Shown here: piece after piece, positions 1-5,726 of the stretch
How the letters are laid out: every line of letters begins with the position of its first letter
Numbering within the stretch: position 1 is the first letter of the stretch
Source of the DNA: Hyphomicrobiales bacterium
GTDB taxonomy: Bacteria; Pseudomonadota; Alphaproteobacteria; Rhizobiales; GCA-2746425
Length of the DNA stretch: 5,726 nt
Reading direction: 5' to 3'
NCBI GenBank assembly: GCA_002746425.1
Contig: NVXB01000021.1
Coordinates: 8,960 to 14,685 of the forward strand
Notes under the pieces: generated by a model
Seen by the model: the letters and a program-made list of their open reading frames with translations, nothing else
Told to the model about the DNA's origin: nothing
Database searches by the model: none
Made by a program: the position numbers and the translations under genes

Positions 1-810
1 CCGTTTTTTGCAAAACTGGTGTGCACCGCCGAGGCGGCCGTGGCAGCCTGGGGCTATTCACTGGTTGTGTTCAACAGTGATGAAAAACTGGATAATGAGC
101 GCAAAATCATGTCGCGTATTCGCATGCTGTCTTGTGACGGGGTTATTCTGGTGCCGGTTGATGGCACGTCTAAACAGCCCCAGCGCGAACGCGACGGCCA
201 GGACATTCCAACCGTCATGTTTGGCCGAACGGTTAATTCCGACAAAACCGATACCGTGGTAATTGATAATATTGCGGCGGCCCAACAAGTGACCAATTAT
301 CTGATCGATTTGGGCCATCGCCGCATTGGCAGCATCACCGGGCCAATGCATTTAACAACCGGTCGCGGGCGTTTGGATGGCATGGTGCAAGCCATGGAGG
401 CGCGGGGTTTGACGCCCGATCCTCATCATATCCGCTCCGGTGATTTTCGCGAGGATGCCGCTTACTCCGTCGCCCGCGAATTATTGACCGACCCAAATCG
501 GCCAACGGCGCTTTATATTGCCAACGGCCTGATGGCACTGGGTGTGATGCGGGCCCTGGCTGACCTTGGCATGACTTGCCCCGGTGATATTTCCATCGCC
601 TCGACCGACACCATTCCCGGCATTGGCGGCCTGCGCCCACGCCTGACCCGTACCGAACATCCGGTAACCGAAATGACCAATGAGGCCCTGCGCCTGTTGG
701 TAGACCGCATCAACCGCACCGATGATTTGCCATCGCGTAACATCGTGTTTCAGCCCACCCTTGTGGTGGGTGAGAGTTGCGCGCCGTTGAGTGCGCGTGG
801 GGATGCTTAG
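1..810 (+). CDS. LacI-family transcriptional regulator, effector-binding domain (5' end cut by window edge)
   Basis: The reading frame is open from base 1 to the TAG at 808-810, giving 269 residues, and it begins in the middle of the family. The opening PFFAKL, followed by WGYSLVVFNSDE, matches the first strand and helix of the periplasmic-binding-protein-like domain of LacI/GalR repressors. Later family landmarks are VVIDN (86-90), LGHRRIGSITGP (104-115), the R-L-x-G motif with Arg124 (an effector contact in this family), IANGLMALG (173-181) and RPRLTR (212-217). Full LacI proteins run to about 330-345 residues, so the missing part of roughly 65-70 residues should be the helix-turn-helix and hinge. 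The usual GFDD motif reads STDT (201-204): the first Asp is kept and the second is lost, so the ligand may not be a typical sugar. It converges on the amine-catabolism operon, so a regulatory link is only a guess. The family call is firm; effector and operator are unknown. Confidence 0.93.
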   Translation, partial: PFFAKLVCTAEAAVAAWGYSLVVFNSDEKLDNERKIMSRIRMLSCDGVILVPVDGTSKQPQRERDGQDIPTVMFGRTVNSDKTDTVVIDNIAAAQQVTNYLIDLGHRRIGSITGPMHLTTGRGRLDGMVQAMEARGLTPDPHHIRSGDFREDAAYSVARELLTDPNRPTALYIANGLMALGVMRALADLGMTCPGDISIASTDTIPGIGGLRPRLTRTEHPVTEMTNEALRLLVDRINRTDDLPSRNIVFQPTLVVGESCAPLSARGDA

Positions 811-865
811 GATTGAAGCGGCGCAAACTCTACATTATTCAATAATCGCTGCCGTTTCCTCCTAG

Positions 866-981
866 CGTCATCCCAAGACTTGATCTTGGGATCCAGTTGG
901 CGGCGAAGAGAGTCACAATAAACCTGTTTATATCAAGTTTGAACATTGCTCTGGATACCAAGATCAAGTCTTGGCATGACG
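866..981. repeat. Paired intergenic palindrome, element 1 (inverted repeat, 31-base arms)
   Basis: The left arm at 866-896 and the right arm at 951-981 are reverse complements at 29 of 31 positions by hand alignment, with a 54-base spacer. Each arm is itself a hairpin. In the left arm, ATCCCAAGA (870-878) pairs perfectly with TCTTGGGAT (884-892) around the loop CTTGA. In the right arm the same stem (955-963 with 969-977) has one mismatch. This double structure, a palindrome within a palindrome pair, resembles the REP/BIME and RIME type of non-coding bacterial repeat. Its place between converging gene ends is typical of such elements. It carries no coding capacity. A role as bidirectional terminator or RNA-stability element is inferred, and no T-run follows it. 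Confidence 0.85.
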
Positions 982-1041
982 AGGTGGAGAGGGCCTCACT
1001 AAAGCTTTAAATGTCGCTCCGTCGTCATCTGCCCACCACCA

Positions 1042-1153
1042 ACCGTCATCCTCGGGCTTGACCCGGGGACCTGATGGCAAAGCTGTATGATTAAAACCAA
1101 GTGCTTGCGAAAACCGTTACATGGGTCCCCGGGTCAAGCCCGAGGATGACGGT
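1042..1153. repeat. Paired intergenic palindrome, element 2 (inverted repeat, 30-base arms)
   Basis: The arms at 1042-1071 and 1124-1153 are perfect reverse complements over 30 bases, with a 52-base spacer. Each arm has the form ACCGTCATCC, a GC-rich half stem, the loop CTTGA, then the other half stem. A further 4-base match (CCAC on the left, GTGG on the right) flanks the arms after a one- or two-base offset. Arm length and spacer nearly equal those of element 1, and both share CGTCATCC and CTTGA while their stem bases differ, so both seem to belong to one repeat family. The right arm ends 28 bases from the stop codon of the flavoprotein gene, so a very stable stem would form just downstream of that coding region. 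Termination or 3'-end protection is plausible but inferred. Confidence 0.88.
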
Positions 1154-1181
1154 AGTGGCGCGGCGCGGACGAAGCGTTAAC

Positions 1182-3635
1182 TCAAACCTTCACACGTTCC
1201 ATTTTAGGGTCATAAAGCGGGCGCAGATGTATCTCCGCTTTTACCCGCTCTGTTGCCACTTCCAGCTCATAGGTTCCAGCGCGAACATAATCGGCATCCA
1301 CCCCATCGGCATTGCGCACATAGCCATAACCAATCGGTTTTCCAATAGTGTGCCCAAAGCCGCCACTGGTAAGCCAGCCAACGCGTTTTCCATCGCGGTA
1401 AATCGTCTCGCGGCCCAGCAAAATACATTCCGGATCATCAACGGTAAAACCAACCAGCATCTTTTTGATGCCCTCAGCTTTTTGCGCGATAATGGCGTCG
1501 CGGCCCATAAAGTCGATGTTCTTCTTCAGCTTAACCGCCCAGCCAAGACCTGCCTCCAAAGGCGTATGATCGGGCCCGATATCGGAGCCCCAAGCGCGAT
1601 AGCCCTTTTCCAACCGCAGCGTTTCAATGGCGCGGTAGCCGGCATGGCGCAGGCCATAAGCCTTGCTGCCCGCCATGATAAGTTCCTGATGAACCGTGGT
1701 GGCGTATTCCACCGGGAAATGTAGCTCCCAGCCCAGCTCGCCCACATAGGTCACGCGCAAGGCATGTACCGGGCAGCCACCAATACCAATAGTTTTCATG
1801 GTGCCGAATGGAAAGCTTTCGTGGGAAATATCATCACGAGTAATGGCCTGCAAAATATTACGCGCCTCTGGCCCCATCAACGAAAGCACGGCATAAGATG
1901 AGGTGACATCGACCAATTGCGCGTTCATGCCAGCGGGAATATTACGGCTGATCCAGTCGAAATCATGGGTGGCAAAACCGGTGCCGGTGACGATGTAATA
2001 TTCGTCTTCTTTCATCCGCACGACGGTCAAATCGCACTCAATACCGCCATGGGAGTTGAGCATTTGGGTGTAGATGAGCGAGCCCACCGGCTTGGCCACA
2101 TCATTGGCCGCAATCCAGCTAAGCGCGGCTTCAGCATCAGGGCCTTTGAGCACAAATTTGGCAAAGCTGGTTTGGTCAAACAGAGTTGCCGCCTCACGCG
2201 TTGCCTTATGCTCGCGCGCCACTGCATCAAACCAGTTGGGGCGCTCAAAGGTGTATTGATCGACCGGCTTTTCGCCCGCAACCAGATCGGCAAACCAGTT
2301 GGGCCGTTCCCAGCCCAGCTTTTCGCCAAAGCAGGCGCCGTTGAGTTTGAGCGTGTTATACAGCGGCGATTTACGGCAAGGGCGGCCACTATCGTGCTCT
2401 TCAGAGGGCCACGCCATGGTGTAATGTTTGCCGTAAGCCTCCAGCGTGCGGGTGCGCACCCAGTCGGTGTCGAAATGTGGACGGCCAAAGCGGCGAATAT
2501 CCACCGGCCACAAATCATAAGGCGGCTCGCCCTTATGCACCCATTCGGCCAGCGCCATGCCCGCGCCGCCGCCAGCGGCAATGCCATAGGCGTTAAAGCC
2601 TGCGCCAACATAAAAATTAGCCAGCTCCGGTGCTTCGCCTAAAATAAAATTACCATCGGGAGTAAAACTTTCAGGCCCGTTGATCAATTGCTTGATACCG
2701 GCGGTTTCCAAGGCAGGTACGCGGCCCAGCGACAGTTCCATCATCGGCTCAAAATGATCGAAATTGGAATCCAGCAAGCTGTAATGGAACCCTTTTGGAA
2801 TGCCGTCATTGGCCCACGGAATGGGGTTTGGTTCATAGCCGCCCATCACCAGACCGCCAACCTCTTCCTTATAGTAGGTCAGCCGATCAGGATCGCGCAG
2901 GGTCGGCATGTCGGAGGTGACGCCCTCAATCGGCTCGGTGATCATAAATTGATGTTCGACCGAGATCAGTGGCACGTTGACGCCCACGGTTTTGGCAAAA
3001 TCGCGGGTCCATTGCCCGGCGCAGCAAATCACCACTTCGCATTCGATGCGGCCCTGATCGGTGTGCACAGCCTTGATTTTGCCCTTGTCCATCTCAACCG
3101 AAATGACTTTAGTGTCTTCAAAAATCCGGGCGCCAGCCATGCGCGCGCCTTTGGCCAACGACTGGGTGATATCAGAGGGATTAGCCTGACCATCGGTGGG
3201 CAGATAGGCCGCGCCGATAACGTCATCAATCCTCATCAAAGGCCATAATTCCAGTGCTTCTTTGGGCGTTAGCAATTGCATATCCAGCCCAAAGGAATGC
3301 GCGGTGGTGGCCTGGCGTTTCACCTCAGTCCAGCGCTCTTGCGTGCAAGCCAGGCGCAAACCGCCATTCATCTTCCAGCCGGTCGCCTGCCCGGTTTCTT
3401 TTTCCAGCTGGTCATACAGCTTCACCGAATAACCCAAAAGCTGGGTGATATTGGCACTGCCGCGCAATTGCCCCACCAGCCCGGCGGCATGAAATGTGGT
3501 GCCCGATGTCAGTTTTTTACGCTCCAGCAACACCGTATCAGTCCAGCCCAGTTTGGCCAGATGATAGGCGGTGGAACAGCCGACAATGCCGCCGCCAATG
3601 ATGACCGCTTTGGCAGTGGTTGGAAAATCGCTCAT
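1182..3635 (-). CDS. FAD-dependent oxidoreductase with GcvT-type folate domain, dimethylglycine/sarcosine dehydrogenase-like
   Basis: The product of 817 residues has the full architecture of the mitochondrial dimethylglycine and sarcosine dehydrogenases. It has an N-terminal DAO-type FAD domain (about 9-365), a short central FAD-oxidoreductase linker (about 366-430), a GcvT aminomethyltransferase-like domain (about 430-705) and a GcvT C-terminal barrel (about 720-805). The dinucleotide motif GGGIVG is at 14-19, with the ribose-binding acid Glu38 at the end of the second strand. His49 in TTFHAAG aligns with the histidine that carries covalent FAD in the animal enzymes. VGAGFNAYG (343-351) is the second FAD-contact loop. 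In the folate domain, GGIECDL (530-536) places Asp535 at the position of the GcvT catalytic aspartate, and YVGELGWELHFP (630-641) is a family signature. The expected reaction is oxidative N-demethylation with one-carbon transfer to tetrahydrofolate and electrons to an ETF-type acceptor. It is cytoplasmic, with no signal peptide. The ATG at 3635 is supported by a good ribosome-binding site. Substrate (dimethylglycine, sarcosine or another N-methyl amine) cannot be decided. Confidence 0.93.
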   Translation of the reverse strand: MSDFPTTAKAVIIGGGIVGCSTAYHLAKLGWTDTVLLERKKLTSGTTFHAAGLVGQLRGSANITQLLGYSVKLYDQLEKETGQATGWKMNGGLRLACTQERWTEVKRQATTAHSFGLDMQLLTPKEALELWPLMRIDDVIGAAYLPTDGQANPSDITQSLAKGARMAGARIFEDTKVISVEMDKGKIKAVHTDQGRIECEVVICCAGQWTRDFAKTVGVNVPLISVEHQFMITEPIEGVTSDMPTLRDPDRLTYYKEEVGGLVMGGYEPNPIPWANDGIPKGFHYSLLDSNFDHFEPMMELSLGRVPALETAGIKQLINGPESFTPDGNFILGEAPELANFYVGAGFNAYGIAAGGGAGMALAEWVHKGEPPYDLWPVDIRRFGRPHFDTDWVRTRTLEAYGKHYTMAWPSEEHDSGRPCRKSPLYNTLKLNGACFGEKLGWERPNWFADLVAGEKPVDQYTFERPNWFDAVAREHKATREAATLFDQTSFAKFVLKGPDAEAALSWIAANDVAKPVGSLIYTQMLNSHGGIECDLTVVRMKEDEYYIVTGTGFATHDFDWISRNIPAGMNAQLVDVTSSYAVLSLMGPEARNILQAITRDDISHESFPFGTMKTIGIGGCPVHALRVTYVGELGWELHFPVEYATTVHQELIMAGSKAYGLRHAGYRAIETLRLEKGYRAWGSDIGPDHTPLEAGLGWAVKLKKNIDFMGRDAIIAQKAEGIKKMLVGFTVDDPECILLGRETIYRDGKRVGWLTSGGFGHTIGKPIGYGYVRNADGVDADYVRAGTYELEVATERVKAEIHLRPLYDPKMERVKV

Positions 3636-3641
3636 AGTTTG

Positions 3642-3647
3642 TCCTCA
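3642..3647 (-). promoter_or_regulatory. Ribosome-binding site of the flavoprotein gene
   Basis: Read on the minus strand, the 22-base gap after the kinase gene contains TGAGGA, six bases before the ATG at 3635. This is a near-ideal Shine-Dalgarno sequence and spacing, and it fixes the start. The kinase gene ends in tandem stops (TGATGA, 3655-3660), so ribosomes terminate and reinitiate here rather than overlap. The gap is too short for a separate promoter, so the gene must be co-transcribed with the kinase. Confidence 0.8.
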
Positions 3648-3657
3648 AACCTTGTCA

Positions 3658-4533
3658 TCATGATTGCAAAAACTGCTCGTAAGCCGCTTTGAAATTGCTC
3701 AAATTTTCCCGAGTGTAAGCCGGGTAATCAAATTCGATATCAGAGTGAATTTCCGACACCATACTCCACATTGCTTCGCGCAAAAGCGAGGCACATTTCA
3801 TCGCATTGTATTGGCGTAGTAGTAAGTCATTAGCCGGATTCTCAAAATAATTCTCCAGTAGCCATAATTCCTGAATATCACTCAGTTCATTGTTGGAAGC
3901 GAGGCCACCAAGATCAAACAGCGGGGAGTTAAAACCGGCATAATCCCAGTCTATCAGCCAAATTTTTACACCATCATCTATAAAGTTAGCTGGCAAAAGA
4001 TCATTGTGACCAAAAACAATATCGATCGGGCTTGCAGCCTTTTCCAGCAGGCTAGCGGCCTGCATCAGCTCTGGCAGCTTTGAAATATGGGCGCTGTCCC
4101 GCGCGCGCAGGGTCGCTGCATAATCGCGCAACACCTGAAACACCCAGAACATCAGTGTGGCACCGCGAAAATGCTCTGGAATGGTATGATGGCAGGTTTT
4201 CAGCACTGGCAAAATGCGCTCCAGCATACCCGGCGCGCGCACATCTTTTGCGCCCAGTGTTTTGCCCTTTATAAAGGCCAGCACCAAAATGCCCGGCTGG
4301 GCGTGCAAAACCTGCGGCGAGATGCCGGCATCATAAGCGGCGCGGCTGGCAGCCAGCTCGTTAAAGCGCATGATCTGATGTTCTGGAATGTCATCGCCCA
4401 TGCGCACGACGCAGGTGCGCTTGTCATCGCGTACCAGATAGTTTTTGTTGGTCAGCCCGCCGCTTAACTCGTTTACGCTAATCGCGCCGTGCCAAATGGG
4501 CAGTGCCTGTAATTTGGCCAAAAAATCACTCAT
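3658..4533 (-). CDS. Choline-kinase-like phosphotransferase (APH/choline-ethanolamine kinase fold)
   Basis: The product has 291 residues, a normal length for bacterial choline/ethanolamine-kinase-like (LicA-type) and APH-fold enzymes. The N-terminal lobe has the glycine-rich nucleotide loop LSGGLTNKNYLV (23-34), then CVVRMGDD (41-48) with Arg44 near the usual Lys/Arg position, and Glu59, a likely partner in the helix that follows. The catalytic loop is FGHNDLLPAN (174-183), giving catalytic Asp178 and metal-binding Asn183. The metal-binding segment is LIDWDYAG (193-200) with Asp195. All of these are intact, so an active ATP-dependent small-molecule kinase is expected in the cytoplasm. The HNDLLPAN and IDWDYAG wording favours the choline-kinase branch over antibiotic kinases. 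The start ATG overlaps the permease stop by 4 bases (ATGA), and the flavoprotein gene follows after 22 bases. The substrate is unknown: choline, an N-methylated ethanolamine or a related alcohol are reasonable guesses. Antibiotic resistance is unlikely in this context. Confidence 0.85.
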   Translation of the reverse strand: MSDFLAKLQALPIWHGAISVNELSGGLTNKNYLVRDDKRTCVVRMGDDIPEHQIMRFNELAASRAAYDAGISPQVLHAQPGILVLAFIKGKTLGAKDVRAPGMLERILPVLKTCHHTIPEHFRGATLMFWVFQVLRDYAATLRARDSAHISKLPELMQAASLLEKAASPIDIVFGHNDLLPANFIDDGVKIWLIDWDYAGFNSPLFDLGGLASNNELSDIQELWLLENYFENPANDLLLRQYNAMKCASLLREAMWSMVSEIHSDIEFDYPAYTRENLSNFKAAYEQFLQS

Positions 4534-5726
4534 GGGCCTTCCAGCCCATAACGTTTGCGCATATTAGCGGCACTGGCTGCGATCAGACGATCGGCAATGA
4601 TCGCGATAAAGGCAATCGCCAGACCTGCGATGATCCCGCGGCCCGTATCAGCCTTGGTCAACGCAATATAAACTTCCTGGCCCAAATCCCGTGTGCCCAC
4701 CAAGGCGGTGATGACCAGCATCGACAGCGCCAGCATGATGGTTTGATTGATGCCCAGCATAATTTCCGGCATCGCCAGGGGCATGCGAATACGGCGCAAT
4801 AACTGCCACTTGGTACAGCCCGATACAATGCCCGCCTCGACCAATTGCGGATTGATGGTTTTGATGCCGTGCGAGGCATAACGCACCGCCGGAGCCAGCG
4901 CATAAAGCACCACGGCAATCATCGCGGAAAAATCACCGACACGAAACAGCATCACCACAGGGATGAGATAGACAAAGCTCGGCAGCGTTTGCAGCGTATC
5001 AATGGCAACACCGACAAAACGATCTGCACGCCGATTAAGCGCCGATAAAATGCCGATAGGGATGCCAATGATGCTGGCGATTACCACCGACACACCGCAC
5101 AGGTAAACCGTGGTCATCGCCTTGGCCCACAGCCCGTTTGCAGCAATGAAAAAGCCCATCACGGCGCACATGATGCCGAGCCGCCAACCGCCCAAATGCC
5201 AGCCAGCAATGGCCACAATAAAAATGCCCCACGCCCATGGAATGCCACCCAAAAAGCGTTTTACCGGCAACAGGAAAGTGGTCAGCATGAAGGTTTTGGC
5301 AGCCTCCAGCTGGTCAAAGAAATTGATGTTGATGGTTTTGACCAGATTGGCCCAAAAATCGCCCGTGGTGATGTGCCATGCTTCAGGGTAACTCTGCAAC
5401 GGCGCAACAACCATGCCCAGGGCCAACAGCACAATGCTGACAATGACGACGCCAAATGTTCTGGGGTATTTGCGCGCCAACCGTACCAATCCATTGGAGG
5501 TCGCGCCCTCATTTTTTTCTAGCGCAGTGGTGCGCCGCCCGGCAAATGCCTGCGACAGACGGTCCAGCGCAATGGCCAGCACGACAATGGCAATGCCAGC
5601 TTCCAGCCCGCCGCCAATATCCAGCCGCCGCAACGATGACAGCACATCAAAACCCAAACCACCGGCACCAATCATGCTGGCGATAATCACCATGTTAAGC
5701 GACAGCATGATGACCTGATTAACACC
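4530..5726 (-). CDS. ABC transporter permease, tandem double-domain, glycine betaine/proline (ProW) type (5' end cut by window edge)
   Basis: The frame is open from the right edge, so only the last 398 residues are present and the ATG at 5708 is internal. The fragment begins GVNQVIML and runs to MIGAGGLG (18-25), which is the end of one ProW-type permease domain. After a charged linker (about 60-90) a second, complete permease domain follows. It has about eight hydrophobic segments (near 91-110, 165-178, 183-200, 206-230, 249-261, 268-281, 330-344 and 365-383) and an EAA loop (297-322, EAGIVSGCTKWQ then RIRMPLAMP) that docks on the ATPase. GINQTIML (325-332) repeats the start of the fragment. 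The protein would act in the inner membrane, importing betaine, choline or a similar compound. It is first of the three operon genes visible. The ATP-binding and substrate-binding partners are not in the window. The family call is strong; the exact substrate is inferred. Confidence 0.92.
   Translation of the reverse strand, partial: GVNQVIMLSLNMVIIASMIGAGGLGFDVLSSLRRLDIGGGLEAGIAIVVLAIALDRLSQAFAGRRTTALEKNEGATSNGLVRLARKYPRTFGVVIVSIVLLALGMVVAPLQSYPEAWHITTGDFWANLVKTININFFDQLEAAKTFMLTTFLLPVKRFLGGIPWAWGIFIVAIAGWHLGGWRLGIMCAVMGFFIAANGLWAKAMTTVYLCGVSVVIASIIGIPIGILSALNRRADRFVGVAIDTLQTLPSFVYLIPVVMLFRVGDFSAMIAVVLYALAPAVRYASHGIKTINPQLVEAGIVSGCTKWQLLRRIRMPLAMPEIMLGINQTIMLALSMLVITALVGTRDLGQEVYIALTKADTGRGIIAGLAIAFIAIIADRLIAASAANMRKRYGLEGP
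4531..4549 (-). promoter_or_regulatory. Start-site hairpin of the kinase gene, overlapping the permease stop
   Basis: On the minus strand, ATGGGC (4549-4544) can pair with GCCCAT (4537-4532) around the six-base loop TGGAAG (4543-4538). The only Shine-Dalgarno-like bases, GGAAG, lie in the loop, and the A and U of the kinase start codon lie in the 3' arm. The permease stop TGA shares bases with the start codon. A ribosome finishing the permease would melt this stem, so the arrangement fits strict translational coupling. The pairing is seen in the sequence; the regulatory effect is inferred, and a six-base stem also encoding GLEGP could be chance. Confidence 0.4.

Larger units (their letters stand above)
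811..1181. other. Non-coding region between convergent genes, dominated by two palindromic elements
   Basis: This 371-base gap separates the stop of the LacI-type gene from the stop of the flavoprotein gene. No reading frame here resembles a protein. A frame that opens at 1101 on the plus strand runs antisense into the flavoprotein gene and is a shadow. About 228 of the 371 bases belong to two inverted-repeat elements, described separately. The remainder (811-865, 982-1041, 1154-1181) shows a short ATTATT/AATAAT palindrome at 834-846 and nothing else convincing. There is no clear stem followed by a run of T for either gene, so the long inverted repeats are the best candidates for structures that stop or protect the two converging transcripts. 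Confidence 0.85.

Noticed and set aside
19..21. GTG as the start of the LacI-type gene
   Set aside because: The codons before it read PFFAKL, a conserved part of the effector-binding domain, so the gene is cut by the window edge.
817..857. Possible intrinsic terminator after the LacI-type gene (CGGC/GCCG with an inner ATTATT/AATAAT palindrome, then TTT)
   Set aside because: The outer stem is only four bases, the two stems are poorly stacked, and only three T follow, so it is too weak to call.
1021..1034. CGTCATC near 1023 as a third palindrome half-unit
   Set aside because: Only seven bases match the repeat arm and no hairpin partner follows, so it may be a decayed remnant or chance.
866..1153. 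CRISPR array
   Set aside because: The units are inverted pairs rather than direct repeats, there are only two dissimilar pairs, and no cas-like gene is present.
2228..2303. 13-base direct repeat (CAAACCAGTTGGG at 2228-2240 and 2291-2303) within the flavoprotein gene
   Set aside because: It encodes two ERPNWF segments (residues 443-448 and 464-469). As I recall the family, related proteins have similar tryptophan motifs at both sites, so this is protein constraint rather than a mobile or recombination repeat.
1917..2642. Long plus-strand open frame (241 codons) inside the flavoprotein gene, and similar long frames at 1101-1724, 2688-3248 and 3276-3692
   Set aside because: They are antisense shadows of a well-conserved coding gene, show no recognisable domain, and lack supporting ribosome-binding sites.
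5706..5708. ATG as the start of the permease gene
   Set aside because: The frame continues upstream to the window edge as GVNQVI, which is conserved permease sequence and aligns with GINQTI in the second domain. The true start is outside the window.

Overview
The window looks like a piece of an alphaproteobacterial chromosome. The support is the protein families and their arrangement (a tandem-domain betaine-type ABC permease, a choline-kinase-like phosphotransferase and a dimethylglycine/sarcosine-dehydrogenase-like flavoprotein), plus paired intergenic palindromes of the GTCATCC...CTTGA type that are common in that class. No genus can be named from the sequence alone.

Layout: positions 1-810 (+ strand) hold the effector-binding part of a LacI-family regulator, whose DNA-binding head lies off the left edge. 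Positions 811-1181 are non-coding, between two converging gene ends, and are mostly filled by two long inverted-repeat elements of matching geometry. From 1182 to the right edge, three minus-strand genes form one leftward operon. In transcription order they are an ABC permease (4530-5726, entering from the right edge), a choline-kinase-like/APH-fold phosphotransferase (3658-4533, overlapping the permease by 4 bases) and an FAD-dependent oxidoreductase with a fused GcvT-type folate domain (1182-3635, 22 bases further on). The operon promoter and any ATP-binding and substrate-binding ABC genes must lie to the right of the window.

Taken together, the operon most plausibly imports a choline/glycine-betaine-like or other N-methylated amine and oxidatively demethylates it, passing the one-carbon unit to tetrahydrofolate. 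The kinase suggests that the substrate or a by-product is phosphorylated, but the sequence does not say which compound. The LacI-type protein may or may not control this operon.

The less ordinary points are the paired palindromes with covarying stems, a small hairpin that encloses the kinase start site, the fused double permease, the unexplained kinase-demethylase pairing, and a GC trough in the 3' half of the kinase gene.
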